NCBI GenBank assembly: GCA_009763385.1 | Contig: CM019827.1 | Span: forward strand, 117,517,204-117,581,203 | DNA length: 64,000 bases | Direction: 5' to 3' | Source: Coix lacryma-jobi var. lacryma-jobi | Lineage: Eukaryota; Streptophyta; Magnoliopsida; Poales; Poaceae | In this document: positions 9,676-21,773 of the stretch, in pieces | Numbering within the stretch: position 1 is the first letter of the stretch | Layout: each line of letters opens with the position of its first letter | Program-made: the position numbers and the translations under genes | Notes under the pieces: generated by a model | What the model was told of the DNA's origin: nothing | Seen by the model: only the letters and a program-made list of their open reading frames with translations | Database searches by the model: none

Positions 9676-11272
9676 CAATCAAACTTGGCCTCGGTGGATC
9701 ATTATTGTTACTATGCATCACATTTCAAGAGTACCATGTTCACAACAAAAGTTCTTCTCTTTGAATGGAAAAATTAGCTATGTAAATCACCCATATTACC
9801 TTAGTACTCTATGGGGCTTATGGCTTTTCCTTTGTCTTAGGTGGTTGAAAGATAGAACAGTTTAACTTGAGCACTAACTTTCTTGTTTTTAGCAAGTTTC
9901 ATACCGGAGGTTTTGCAATATTTTTCAAAAGAAAGACTTAATGTTCCTCATATGGTTCTCTCATGTCGCTCAAATGGTGTATGATTCCTCACCAAGGCAT
10001 ATGATAAGTGTTGCCTTCTTTGTTTCATCCTACTTCTAAACAGGCTTATGTGTAGCTCAAGGTAGAGATGAAAGAAGATAGCATACTTACTTGCATTTTG
10101 TTGCGAACTCAAAGCTCGGATCCTTGAAGAGAAGTGTCATACTCCCAGATGTGCAAGTGTGTGGTGTATGGTGGACTAGATTGCTTCTTTATTTGATAAG
10201 ATCTATCTCTCTCTATATATATATTTTTTTCTCTTTTCTAATGAAACATGGCTAGCATTTTTTTTTCTTTTTCTTTTTCTTTTTTTTCATGGACTTTTAC
10301 TTGTCCATCTCTTTTTTTTATTTTGCCTAGCCTTTTGAGTCTCATCTACTAAATAATTGAGAGAGATTTCCTAACACTTGGAGTATGAAGCAACCTATTT
10401 GGTGGAAATGAAAGACATGTTTTTGCGTACTTCCAGTGTAGAAGCAGCATGTATATGAGGTGTGTACGTGATCTTGATCTTAGGAGCATGAAAAGTCTCT
10501 TAACAAGGGTCAACAAGACTTGGCAACACTCAATACAAAGCAAATAGCCTATGTAGAAGGTTTGTAAACATGTAAAGCATATATGGCTGTGGTAGGAATT
10601 TATCACCATTGAGGAACAATTAAGATTTTGATCATTTTAAGAATAAATTCTCCGGTAATCTATCATGCTTAGAACAATATTATAGCAGCTCTTGTCTCAC
10701 TATATCATGTCTCACAACAACTTAGACTTAGTTCTAGCACTTGCAACCCACAAAGTTTTCAGGTTCATGATGGTTTAAATGAGCTAAGTAACCCATACTG
10801 AGAGAAATACTAAGTTGTAAACTAGGCACTAGAGAAACATTAGCAAGGCAACTAGTCATCATTTCCATGGGGAAGATAGACATATATGAGACATATGTGC
10901 TAAGCAAATATTTTTGGTATTTTTTTAAGTGCAATGAGAAAACTAATTGAAATGTAAATAATTTAAGATACAAGACTTACCTTAGTGGGGGAGAGGATCT
11001 CCCCCAAGCTTGGTTCTTGCCTACTGTGGTGGTGGATAATGCTGGTACCACCCGGCCCAACGTCGTGCTTCTTCTTCTTGAATGGCCTACAGGAGTTGGG
11101 CGTTTTGTTGTGCAAGAAGCAATGTTGCCTCTTGTTCGATGTTCATCGCACCCATGTTGTCTATGAGCTCGTCCATCGGCGTCCTTTGATGTTGCCTTCC
11201 TCTACCCCATGGGTGAGGAGTGTCTTGAGAGCGAGGGGTGTTCTGTGGGCGAGGAGGCCTCCCCAAGGACCC
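9676..11272 (-). other. D: long 3' untranslated region
   Basis: AT-rich non-coding DNA lies between the ORF1-like gene and the PPT. It contains homopolymer T and CT-rich runs near 10200-10320 and no frame I recognise. A long 3' untranslated stretch here is also seen in elements Y and Z. Confidence 0.6.
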
Positions 11273-12412
11273 TCAAATGTCCATAGAGGCTGCCTCATCT
11301 CCCTCCTCAACTTCTTCAGCCTGATGTGAAGGTCCGCCTTGTTCCATTCGAGTAGCACGGGATGCTCTCCTTGTCCTCCTGCTAGTACCTGCAACTTTTG
11401 GGGCTCTTTCCTCGGGGTCCAAATCAAAGGTTAGCGTACGAAGCGCATACAATCGAAGTCCCTCACAACGGAGAGTGATTTCGACTGCATGGTCTGGATA
11501 AATCATTATTAGTTCACCCTTGGGACCCCTTTTTAGTACATCGCAACCAATAAATACATTTTCTTCCAACACATCTCTCACGGTTTCAATGTAGTCAAAA
11601 GTTTGGGATTCTAGTGCACCCAAAGCTTCGGCTATACGTGTGATGAGCGATGTGAAGTATATGGGTTTCCTAGGCTTTACGTAGCTAAGCCAATAGTTCA
11701 CTAGCATTTTAACAGGTGAAACTTTAACTTTGCTAACCATGGCATAGAGTAGTTTTAGCTCATCATCACTTACCAAAGCTGCTCTCATGCCAGGGAAAAG
11801 AGTGGTGAACAGCCAGTAATGCATGAAACGTAAGGTTGGGTTATGAATTTTGTGTGGTGAGGGGTTGGAACAATCACTAGAGCCAGTAATGGCATACCAG
11901 AAAGCATTCTTGTCATAATGAAAAGCATGGTCTATATCAAGATGGCAAGAGTGATCAAATCCTAAAGCAGTGTTTAATGTGCTCCAAGTCAAGTCATATT
12001 CCATCCCAAACATTCGAAATGTTATCCCACCATTATTCACTTTTAGTTTGCATAAAAACTCAATGGTTAAGTTCTTTATGCCAAATTCAAGAATTTCAAA
12101 GAATCCTCCCCAACCAATGGTATTGAAAATAGCATAAAATTCTGAATCCATACCTGTTTCTTGCAAGAGGGCCGGATCAATGACACTTGTGTGTGAGAAA
12201 CTATACTCACTAAGAGTGTAGAATTTCCCCATCTCTTCGGCATTTAGCCTGAGGCCACTCTCGGTCTCCATTACTCTAGCTAGGGGAATGAAGGGTACTA
12301 GCTCACTTCTTTCCACCTCTCTCCTCTCATGAGTACTAGCATGGTGAGGCTCTTAGGAAGAACTCTCACCCTTGTTGGACTTTTTGAAACGGGAGGCAAG
12401 CAACTTCTTCAT
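11273..12412 (-). CDS. D: Athila ORF1-like accessory protein
   Basis: An open frame of 347 codons starts at ATG 12316. An in-frame upstream ATG at 12412 (MKKLLASRFKKSN...) is separated from it by one stop near 12353, so the original protein was probably about 380 residues. The body contains IEFLCKLKV, GITFRMFGMEYDLTWS and a later MHYWLF segment. This resembles the ATHILA ORF-1 / putative plant transposon domain family, whose function is unknown. The tail (last 50 residues) is basic then acidic (RRTRRASRATR; EEVEEGDEA). It occupies the env-like position downstream of gag-protease. A TATA box at 12607-12619 and palindromes beyond it suggest a dedicated promoter. The near-intact frame fits the young age of D. 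Confidence 0.65.
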
Positions 12413-12606
12413 CTTACTACAAGATAAGCTACCAAGCTTCTACCACTACTATGAAATAGGGACTATTTTTGGTTTTTTTTTGGTTTTTGGATGGCTACTA
12501 CTAAGCTAAGCTTGAGAATGAACTTGCAACTAAGGAATTAAAGGAAGAACTTGTGAGCTCGAGATGGTTCTGGTGGTTTTGGTGTTGAGTTGAGCTCACA
12601 ATGCAA

Positions 12607-13254
12607 GGGTATATATAGGAGGAGAAGGGCAAGTGGTGACCACCCATAGCATGGGTCGGCCGACCCCCTTCTTGGCACTTTCAAATTTGCTTTTGCTTTA
12701 GCCAGGGGACATGTCTAAAGTGAGAAAACATCTTTCCAGGATTGGCCAACACATGGGTCGGCCGACCCCCATACATGCCCCCTCACACTTTAAACTTTGT
12801 GTCATCATGTGTCTAGTAAAGATGCAACTATGTTTGGTCCAAAGTTGACACAATTTTCAGAGATTCCCTTGCTTAGTGTTTGGTGAAAGAGAAAAGATGA
12901 ATTGCCAAAGTGGAGACATGTCTAAAGTGATTCCCATGGACCATGAGAGCACTAAGACATGCCTTTGGCTGGTTGTTGTGGTCTCATGAGCATCCAACAT
13001 AAAGAGGAACATCTCATGCTTAAAGAGTAAAGCAAAGGACCACTTCTTTTCAGATGTTGGCTTTGGTGATATGCATGATGTTCATGAGCATGTTGAGTAG
13101 AGTGCAATAGGGTGCAGGAGGGCACCATGGTGGGATCGGCCGATCCCACCTTGGATGCTTCTTGAGCACCAAAGTGTTTTGTCATACTTAGGGTACTAAG
13201 CCAAGCTAGAGCATGTGCCAGTGGGCCCATAGGTGGGGTCGGCCGACCCCACCT
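12607..13254 (-). promoter_or_regulatory. D: putative internal promoter with U3-like palindromes
   Basis: On the minus strand a TATA box CCTATATATACCC lies at 12607-12619, about 200 bp upstream of the ORF1 start. Upstream of it are four palindromes of the type found in the LTR U3: 14 bp at 12653-12666, 14 bp at 12755-12768, 18 bp at 13131-13148 (half site TGGGATCGG) and a perfect 24 bp at 13231-13254 (half site AGGTGGGGTCGG). The order palindromes, TATA, gene repeats that of the LTR promoter. Promoter activity is inferred. 13255-13480 is non-coding. Confidence 0.5.
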
Positions 13255-13480
13255 TGGGGTGGTCCCACGACTCAAAAGTGTTGCAAGTTATTGTCAAGGT
13301 GTTACTAGCATGAAAATTTATTTTGTCGAAAAGAAATATGCAGAATTAAACTAAGTATGCAATTGAAGGGAAATGCAAGAATTGAAATGCATGAAAAGTT
13401 AAATATGAGATAACTACTAATTTACCTTATCAGCAAGGGCTCCATGTTTCAGGTCCGTAGAGCAGGACCTCTCCATCTTG

Positions 13481-15525
13481 TCATTCATTGGGTGCTTCGG
13501 TCGGTCCCGGAGATGGAGACCGTGGTTGCACCTCGTCGACGAGTTCTTCTTTTACTTCGGCCTTGTTGGCCGACTCGCTCTTTTTCTTGTTCCTACGGCG
13601 TGGGTGACGACGACGATGTTTGTTGTCTCGAGGTTCTTTGTTCTTCACCTGCATGTTAGCTTTATAACCGTTGAATGGACACTTTACCTTATACTCCGAG
13701 AATTGGAGGTGAAGTTGGCCGGATCCCACGTAGATGACGGCGTTAACCGTATTGAGGAACGGCCTTCCCAGGATGATTGCGACGTCTACATCGGATCCCA
13801 TGTCCAATATAAGGAAATCGACGGGGACGTAGCTGTTTTGGATCTTGATGAGGATGTCCGTTGCTAGTCCCTCGGGGAACCGTAGCATCTGATCGGCCAG
13901 CTGCAAACGAACAAATGTAGGGAGCAAAGGTCCCCCTAGTAAGTTATCATACGTTACCTTGGACATGATGTTGACACTCGATCCAAGGTCGCAGAAGGCG
14001 TCATGGAAGACTTGTGGTCCAATCTGGCAGGTGATGGTTGGCAGGCCTGGATCTTCCTTCTTTGTGATGAAGGGTGGATCAAGTAGATAACCCCAGTTTG
14101 ACCGGAGCGGAGGCTTACCGTACCTCGTAGTAACCAATTTTACACCTTCTATTGGATCTTCAGGTTTCCCCGGGATCTTACCTTGCTCGTAGGATGGGAC
14201 AGCTGCTGCTAATTGAGCTAATTGTGTTTCTAGCATTTTATTAAAGCTCAATTGATTTTTCATAGCAGAATTAAAGCTATCCATTTTCTCATTTATATTT
14301 TCAAGAATCTTATCATTAGCCATCATCTTTTTATTAATACTATCATTTATTTTAGATTGGCCTAAGACAAGATCTCTTAAAGAAGGTTGGTTATTATAAG
14401 AATTATTGAAATTATTGCTATAACCGTTACCTTGATTTTGGTAGAAGGGGCGCGAGTTCCGTCCTTGTTGTTGTTGTTGGGGCCGGTACCCGTTGTTGTT
14501 GGCGTTGTTGATGAAGCTCACTTCCTCCTTCGTTTCGGGACAATTATTTCCCGAATGGTCATTGCCTCCGCATACCTCGCACCAATGGTCAGATTCGACG
14601 GCTCGTGCGGTTGCATAAGGTTGAACGATCTCTTGTTCCCTCTTGGAACTTTCTTCTACTTTTTTCATCAGGAGGTCCATCTTCGCGTAGAGCATGTCCA
14701 CCTCATTGAGAGCATGAACACCTCTCTTTTTCGGCTGAAGACGTTCCTCATTCCAACCTTGGTTGGTTACCATCTTCTCTATGAGGTCCTTGGCATCTCT
14801 CACATTGTGTTGTAAGAATGCCCCTCCAGCGGCTGCATCTAGGTGACTACGGGCCATACCGGTCAGGCCATGGTAGAAACCTTGGATGATGAGCCACTCC
14901 TCTATCCCATGATGAGGACAGGCGCGAATGTACTCTTGTAGACGTTCCCATGCTTCAGGAATCGTCTCATCAGCTTGTTGCTGGAAGCTGGAAATCTTTC
15001 CACGAAGGGCGCTGGTCTTGCCCATCGGGAAGAACTTCTTGAGAAACGCATTGGCGCGCTCCTCCCAAGTGTTGGCTTCACTCTTGTTGGCGTAGAACCA
15101 TTGCTTCGCTTTTCCCAATAACGAGAACGGGAAAAGACGAAGACGGATGGCGTCTGCAGACACATTTTTCATAGTGAAGGTACCACATACCTCCAAGAAG
15201 TGTTGGAGATGGGCGTTGGCATCCTCATGCGGCTTCCCACAGAATGGATTGGCTTGCACCATGTTGATGAGAGCCGGCTTGAGCTCGAAAGTCGCATCCC
15301 CAAGTTAAGCTGCGGACCCGTGGCGACATTGTCGGCCGACGGCGCAGAGTATTCGGAGATGGTCTTTTGGGCCATGGCTTCTCTTCTAACTGGTGTAGAA
15401 ACTTCCTCCTCGAACGGATTCTGGTTCGAGATAAACCTCTGAGGTGGAACTTGACGAAGTCTAGTCCTCCTCAACAACTGCTCAGGATTTTCAACGAAGT
15501 TTGATGGCAGTTGGAAACCACTCAT
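13481..15525 (-). pseudogene. D: gag-protease polyprotein, one frameshift
   Basis: The main frame is 15262-13481 (593 codons). The probable start is ATG 15525, whose 118-codon frame joins after a 1-bp shift in a GGGG run near 15295. Capsid motifs include FPFSLLGKAKQWFY and WERLQEYIRACPHHGIEEW. A CCHC zinc knuckle reads CEVCGGNDHSGNNC (C-x2-C-x4-H-x4-C), followed by an Asn/Gln-rich linker. An aspartic protease has FCDLGSSVNIMSK and ILGRPFLN. The C-terminus is a basic RRR/KKK tail. The frame ends after the protease; no RT follows. Gag forms the particle and binds RNA; the protease matures it. The frameshift is the only visible break. Confidence 0.85.
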
Positions 15526-15650
15526 ACACCTACTAGTTTCACGATAATGGAAAGAAACTAGACAGGTGAGGGGTTAGCCCCTATACTAATTGATAACTGA
15601 TATATAGCAGACTCCGGATTCACTCTCTCTAAACTCCAAGGCGGTTGCTT

Positions 15651-15668
15651 TCCCCGGCAACGGCGCCA
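15651..15668 (-). other. D: primer-binding site, tRNA-Asp
   Basis: In element orientation it reads TGGCGCCGTTGCCGGGGA, complementary to the 3' end of tRNA-Asp, 8 nt inside the 5' LTR end at 15677. Athila-type elements use this primer. Confidence 0.9.
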
Positions 15669-15676
15669 GAAATGCT

Positions 15677-17539
15677 TGTTGGTATTTCTTAGCGTCGCTA
15701 CTAAGAATAGAGTTTTAATCTATCCCCGGCAACGGCGCCAAAAGTGTCTTGGTGGTAAAACTATTGACTATTGGATAGTTCTGCAAGCGCACAGAAAATA
15801 CCGATGTAGCACTTCACCCGGGAGTATTCCAAGGTATCGTTATTTATTTTATCCCAAAGGAAAGCAAGCTAGGAAAGATGTAGAGAGAGGAAAGATAGAT
15901 CCTTTAGTCTTACTATAATCTATTATCAATTAGAGAAGCAAAGGGGTATAGGTGGATATAATGGAGGGTAGATAGATAAGATAAATAAGTTAAGCGAAGA
16001 GTATATGATATGAAAGATAACTTTAGTAGAGTTAACTAGGTGGGAGGACAACGAGTGAGTATAAAGTACTCCTATGTTTCTACCTTTAGTCCTGTGAACT
16101 AATCCTAATTAAATAGATGACTTAACTAGATTGACGCCTTGCTACTTGTGTGAGAGGGATAAACGAGAGAGTAAAGCGATAGAAGGTTTTTCACCTAACC
16201 CAGTACTCAAGCGGATATTTGGCATATGTACGCCTTACCTTTTAAGAACTAGTCTGAGTTCATGTGAGGGGATCTAGGTAGCCAGGCAAAATCTGTCACC
16301 TTTTGCCCATGCGCCCCTACTGTCCGTGCAAGCCAGCGGTAGTCAAAGATAAGATGAAGTATGAGCACCACGCTCACACTTATCTACACCTTTAGCTATC
16401 GATCAAAATAGCTAAAGCCCCTATCCTAAGATAGGACGATGACACACACACAAGAAGCTATTTAAAGGAAATCAATCTAACTAAGACAACTATAGAACTA
16501 AGATAAGCACACAACAAGACTATATAAATATAGACTTGCACTAAGTAAATACTTAAATAAATACTTGGAAAGTAAATACTTAAGTAAATGCAAAGTAAAG
16601 TAAAGAAAGAATAATATATTAAATAAATAAAGTCTTACAAAAGAAGAAAGATATAAGGGCTATACCAGACTCCCAGAAGACGACTCCGGAGACCCGAGCT
16701 TCGCCCGACTCGACTCTAACTCCCACTCTAGACTAACTACTACTACTTTTGCTTGATCTCACATGAGAGTGGAGATGTGTGAGATGGGATGGGGTCTAAA
16801 GAATGAGAGGATGGAGGCCTCTATTTATAGTGGAGGTGGAGTAGGGGCTACTCCGGCGCCACGTCAGCGATCCGTGTGCTCCCCATCTCTCAACCCTTGG
16901 ATCCACCGTCATTGTAACCGCCATGGATGGATGGCTTGGATGTTCTTCACGTGTCAAACATGCATTTTGCAATCGACTTGGATGAGGATCACCATGGGGT
17001 CGGCCGACCCCTGTCCCTGACATGTGGGCCAGGAGTACACCTTCTAGAAGGTGCTGATGTCATGCTGATGAATAGTGTTGTTGGGTCCCACCAAGGGGGG
17101 GTCGGCCGACCCCCCTATGATAGGGTTGGCCCACCATCTTCTCTCCCTTGGTGACCCCACATGTCATGGAGCAAGTCTTGTGAAGTTGGATGCATTTGGT
17201 TTTCGGTGTGGACCCATGAATCCATGTGCTTCTCATCTTACGCCATTGAGCAAAAGCACATGCTTGATCCAATGGTTGATATTGGCTTGAACATGCTTCT
17301 CTTGGATCATGCCATGTCACCATGGCCGAGGTGGCCCAAAGGTGGGGTCGCCCGACCCCCTTGGTGGGCCCACCTGGCCTTATTTTGTTCATTTTGCCAT
17401 TTCCTACAAGTTCACAAGCTAAGAGTACAAGTGGAACTTATTAGTGATAAATATGCTCATGATACGCTATTCTTCCTTGAAACTGAGGCCTGTTGACGGT
17501 ATTTTGATAAGGTAAAACATGCTATAACTTCCGTCAACA
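15677..17539 (-). mobile_element. D: 5' LTR
   Basis: It is the same length (1863 bp) as 7775-9637, with about 20 substitutions and no indels noticed. Palindromes are at 16996-17011, 17099-17112 and 17344-17359; the TATA box lies near 16820. It is followed on the right by the TSD copy 17540-17544. Confidence 0.92.
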
Positions 17540-18873
17540 ATGTCGTAGGAGCCAAGCTCGATAGCCCACTTGATGATGCGTCTCGTAGCGTCCTTGTTGC
17601 GAAGTATGTCCCCGAGGGGGAATTCCATGACGACGGTGACCCGCTCGGAGCTTTGGAAGTAGTGGCGTAGCTTGCGTGCAGTAATAAGGACCGCATAGAG
17701 GAGCTTTTGTACCTGGGGGTACCGAGTTTTGGAGTCGTTCAGTACCTCGCTGACGAAGTAGCAGGGTCGCTGGACGGGGTAGGTATGACCGTCTTCCTTG
17801 CGTTCGACAACGATAACGGAGCTGACGACCCGGTTTGTGGTGGCGATGTAGAGCAGCAAGGGCTCCTTCTCCTTAGGTGCGGCGAGCACAGGAGGCTGCG
17901 TGAGGTACTTCTTCAGGTCGGAGAATGCAGAATCGGCTTCGGCGTCCCAAACAAACTTTTTGCCAGCCTTGAGGATCTTGAAGAAGGGTAGCCCTTTTTC
18001 GCTGAGCCTGGAGATGAAGCGGCTGAGGGACGCCATGCACCCGGTGAGCTTCTGGATGTCCTTCACGTTGGAGGGAGCTCGCATGCGGAGAAAGACCGAA
18101 GTCTTGTCGGGGTTTGGGCGAATGCCGTCGCGGCTGATGATGTTGCCGAGGAGGTTTCCAGACGATACGCCGAAGATGCACTTATTGGGGTTGAGCTTCA
18201 ACTTGGACCTATTGAGGGCCTTAAAGGTTGCTTCGAGGTCGGAGATGAGCGTGTCGGTGGTGCGAGTCTTGACGACGATGTCATCCACATAAGCTTCGAC
18301 TTTCTCCGGGATGAGGTCCTTCAGGCAATCCTGGATCGCACGCTGGTACGTGGCGCCAGCGTTCTTCAGCCCAAACAACATGGTCGTGTAGCAGTAGGCG
18401 CCAAAAGGCGTGATGAACACCGTTTTAATCTGGTCTTCGACCTTCAAAGCAATTTGATGGTAACCGGAATAGCAATCAAGAAAGGAGAGAAATTCGCACC
18501 CGGCAGTGGAGTCGACGACCTCGTCGATGCGAGGGAGGAGGAAGGGGTCCTTAGGGCAATGCTTATTGAGATCGGTGTAGTCAACGCACATACGCCATTC
18601 TTTATTCTTTTTGAGTACAAGAACCGGATTGGCCAGCCAATCCGGGTGATACACCTCTTTGATGAAGCCGGCAGCTAGGAGCCGGGTAAGCTCTACCCTA
18701 ATTGCCTCCTTCCTATCTGGCGCAAAGCGACGGAGCTTTTGGCGAACCGGCCTGGTGGTTGAGGAGACGTTCAGGGAGTGCTCGACGAACTTCCGTGGAA
18801 CTCCAGGCATGTCCGCTGGTTTCCAGGCGAACACGTCGACGTTGCTCCGTAGGAAGCTGACGAGCGCGTCTTC
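17540..18873 (-). pseudogene. G: reverse transcriptase
   Basis: The frame is open from just after the stop at 18874 down to the D insertion. Motifs in order: PVRQKLRRFAPDRK, WRMCVDYTDLNKHCPKD, LPRIDEVVDSTAGC, FLSFLDCYSGYHQI, FGLKNAGATYQRA, the catalytic YVDD (in EAYVDDIVVKT) and the connection region (FVWDAEADSAF; VLAAPKEKEPLLLYI), then the start of RNase H. The domain copies genomic RNA to DNA. It continues in the same frame at 7769 on the far side of D. Ty3/gypsy, Tat type. The last residues of the local open frame (after SYDI) derive from the D LTR, not from G. Confidence 0.9.
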
Positions 18874-20073
18874 CTATTTGGGGTCGAGGTTGGTGCCGAT
18901 GACGGCAGTCTTCTCCGGAGCGCTGTCCACCAGGGCCACCTGCTTCGTGTCCTTCGACTTCTTGCTGGAGCGCTGGTCGAAGGTCTCCGGGATCTCGAGA
19001 TCGTCGGGGCGGAGCTTAGCGGCGTCGGCGATGCAGTCTTGGGCACCCTGGAGCTGTTGGCGCGTCTCGGCGGAGTGGATTGTCTCCTGCTCGCAGTCGT
19101 ACGTCACTTGGAGATTTGCCCGAACGCTGAGGACGCCTTTCTTTGTTGGCATCTTGAGCACGAGGTAGGCATAGTGTGGAACAACCATGAGCTTGGAGAG
19201 CGCCGGGCGACCGAGGATGGCGTGGTAGGCGGTGTCGAAGTCGGCGACGATGAAGGTGATGTACTCCTCGCGGAAGTGGTCGGAGGTGCCGAACTGCACT
19301 GGGAGGGTTATCTGTCCAACGGGCATGGATGGTTTACCTGGTACGCTGCCCTAGAAGGGGAAATTCGCTGGGAACAAATCCCGCTTGGAGTAGTCGAGCT
19401 CGCGGAAAGCCGATGAGAAGATGATGTTGAGGGCGCTTCCGCCGTTGACGAGGACTTTGCGGTAGCTGCAGTTGGAGATCACCGGGTTGATGACGAGAGG
19501 AAAACGCCCTGGATACTTGTCGTCCGACCATTGGTCCTCCCTGGAGAAGGTGATGGGGCGCTTCGACCAGTCGAGGTAGCGAACGTTGGCGGGGTCATCG
19601 GTGATGGCCATGATGGAGGCGATGTCGCGTCGTACTTGGCACCGCTTCTGCTCAGTCTCGATGACGATGTTGCCACCGAAGATGGTGAGGGTCCTCGCTG
19701 GTGCACGGATGGCAGGCTCGTTGTTGTCGGCGTCCTTGTCCTGGTCGTTGTCGATTCGCGGTCGCTTGTCGTCGCTCCCGCGGGCATTGCGGGCGATGGT
19801 GTCGCACTCGAGCATGGAGTGTCTGGCGCCTTTGTGGAGAGGACACGGGCCGTTGAGGACCTTCTCGTAGTCGTTGTCGTAGGTGCGCATTGGCCGAGTA
19901 TTGGTGTTGGCGATGTAGCGGTGGTCGCGCCGACGGTGGTCTGTTCTTGGACAGGAAGACTCTGGCCGATCGTGCCGGCGATCTCGGTAGTCGCGGTGGT
20001 CGCGCTGCTTCAAGCGGTGCTCGCGTCCTTCATTGCGTCGTTCATTGCGATGATCGTACTCACGGCGATGCTC
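18874..20073 (-). pseudogene. G: gag C-terminus (nucleocapsid) and protease
   Basis: This is the same reading frame as gag and RT, with in-frame stops at 20074-20076, 19351-19353 and 18874-18876. An Arg/Asp/His-rich linker is followed by a zinc-knuckle-like CPLHKGARHSMLEC. The protease region reads VLVNGGSALNIIF where the family normally has an Asp (DGG), so the catalytic residue is lost (GAC to AAC). AILGRPALSKL matches the downstream protease motif. The D-to-N change alone should inactivate the protease. Confidence 0.8.
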
Positions 20074-21327
20074 CTAGGACCGTGATCGGCGACACGGGCA
20101 TTCGTGATGGCGATGGGCGTTGTCGGCATCGGCGTAGGAGTTCGCGATCGTCATTAGTTCGGTGACCGTGGTTACCTTTTTCCGGTTGATCTTGTCGTGG
20201 AGCTCCTTATGGCGTAGACCGTTGGAGAACGTAGAGATGGCTTCAGCATCGGCGATCTCCGGAATCGTGAGTCGCATGGTGGAGAATCGTCGGATGTAGC
20301 TTTGGAGGCCTTCGTTGTGCTCCTGGTGGACGTTCTGGAGACCATAGCGTGTTCCTGGCTGAACGCAGGTGGCGCTGTATGTCTTGATGAAGACTTCCTT
20401 CAGTTGCTCCCAGGTGTCGATGGTGTTCTCGGCGAGCTTGTGGAGCCAGCTGTTGGCCGAAGATGATAGCATCACGGGGAGGTACTTGGCCATCACGTTG
20501 GATCCTCCGATGGCTGCCTGAATGGCGATTTCGTATGTGCTAAGCCACTGCTCCGGGTTGGCCTTTCCATCGTACTTATCCACCATGGTGACTTTGAAGG
20601 CTTGAGGCCATTGGACGGCTCGGAGCCAGGAGGTGAAAGGGCGTGGCCCTGTCGAGGCGTCGGGAGTCGGAGCGTGATCGCGAGCGCTATTGCCTTGGGA
20701 GACTTCCTGGTCGCGACGTGGTGGTGATCTCCGTCGGCGTGAAGGATGCGGGCTTGGTGGCGTTCCGCTGTACAACGATCCGGAGGGTGAGGCATAGCGG
20801 CCTCTCTCGTTGCACTGCACGGTGGCGGCTTTGACATGGGCGACAACCTTCTGTAGCTCAGGGGTCAGCGGAAGCTTGGAGAGTTCGTTGTAGACGACGG
20901 TGAGGTTGGCGCTTGGGGTCGGGTAGACGGGTTGATCATCGACCCTGTCGAACTCGTAGATGAGGCCACGACCTCCAGTATGGTCGCGTTCCCTACGTCG
21001 TTCGTTGTCGCGATGCTCCCGGTCGCGGCGCTCCTGGTCGCGTCGTTCGTTGTCACGCCGGCGTTGCCGGTCGATGTTGCGTTGCTCCCGATTGGCGCGT
21101 TCGCCTTCCGCTTCATTCGGCAGTGGAGGGCTATCAGCGGAGACGTTGAAGATGATGCCGCCGCGATACGGTGGGAAGTCGGCCCCGGAGTCGGTGGAGA
21201 TGACGGTCGTAGACCGCGTGGAGGTGGAGCTGTTTGTCGTGGTAGATAGGGACACCGAACTTTCCGACACAGTGTCACCGGAGATCTCTTGTAGAGTCAC
21301 CATGCCGACGAGTGGAGACGGAGTCAT
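20074..21327 (-). pseudogene. G: gag capsid region
   Basis: About 417 codons. An N-terminal Ser/Thr-rich part is followed by a strongly charged RDNERRDQERRD-type segment (roughly residues 75-115) and a retrotransposon gag core with AEQ/PEQWLSTYEIAIQ, YLPVMLSSSANSWLHKL, WEQLKEVFIKTY and GLQSYIRRFSTMRLTI. It ends at an in-frame TAG (20074-20076). Gag forms the virus-like particle. Assigned to Ty3/gypsy gag, Tat-type, from these motifs and position. Confidence 0.8.
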
Positions 21328-21773
21328 TCGATCGCGCTTGCTGGTCGGATCCGTCTGGTCGGAGCCAAAAGAAGCTGGTCGGAGAGCCGTCGCAACGCCT
21401 GGTGCTGATATGTAGGAGCCACACCGCGGAGCCCGATGGGCATGGACGTTGGAGATGAAGTGCGGTGATGAGTCAGATGCCGATCCGATCTGGGGCGGTG
21501 GGTGGGTCGCGCGCTCGAAACTCCCAATGGTGTACCTGAAAATTGCTCAAGGCAAGATTGGTCGGAAAGCTGTATACGAGCTACCTTGATGGCGTCAATG
21601 CATTCTGCAATTCCTTGGTTGGCTCGGTCAATGGCTTCGATCAGGTCGTCACAAGGGACGATTCTTGGCGGATGGGGCGTCGGCTTGATGACGCTGCGGA
21701 TGGACGGCAGAGCGTCCGGCGCAGGAAGCTGCGCGGATTCCATGATTTCCGGAGCAGGAGCGTGGTCGCCCAC
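21328..21773 (-). pseudogene. G: probable gag N-terminal segment
   Basis: An open frame starts with ATG at 21773, 104 bp after the PBS. It encodes a helix-prone stretch (DLIEAIDRANQGIAECIDAI) and is in a different frame from the main gag ORF, so a shift near 21330-21500 is likely if the two belong together. I judge it as the original gag start from position; it has no domain I can name. Confidence 0.4.

Larger units (their letters stand above)
7775..17539 (-). mobile_element. D: complete non-autonomous Ty3/gypsy element, 9765 bp
   Basis: Two 1863-bp LTRs (7775-9637 and 15677-17539) differ at about 20 sites by eye, near 1.1 percent. A perfect 5-bp TSD ATGTC flanks the element (7770-7774 and 17540-17544). 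Orientation is minus, shown by gag, the tRNA-Asp PBS beside the right LTR and the PPT beside the left LTR. It encodes gag-protease and an Athila ORF1-like protein. No reverse transcriptase, RNase H or integrase is visible anywhere inside, so it must have moved using another element's enzymes. At a commonly used grass substitution rate of about 1.3e-8 per site per year, it would be a few hundred thousand years old. It splits the pol gene of G. Confidence 0.92.

Noticed and set aside
15651..15668. tRNA-Asp sequence as a tRNA gene fragment.
   Set aside because: Only the last 18 nt match, at the exact PBS position next to the LTR; no cloverleaf is present around it or around the LTR-internal copies.
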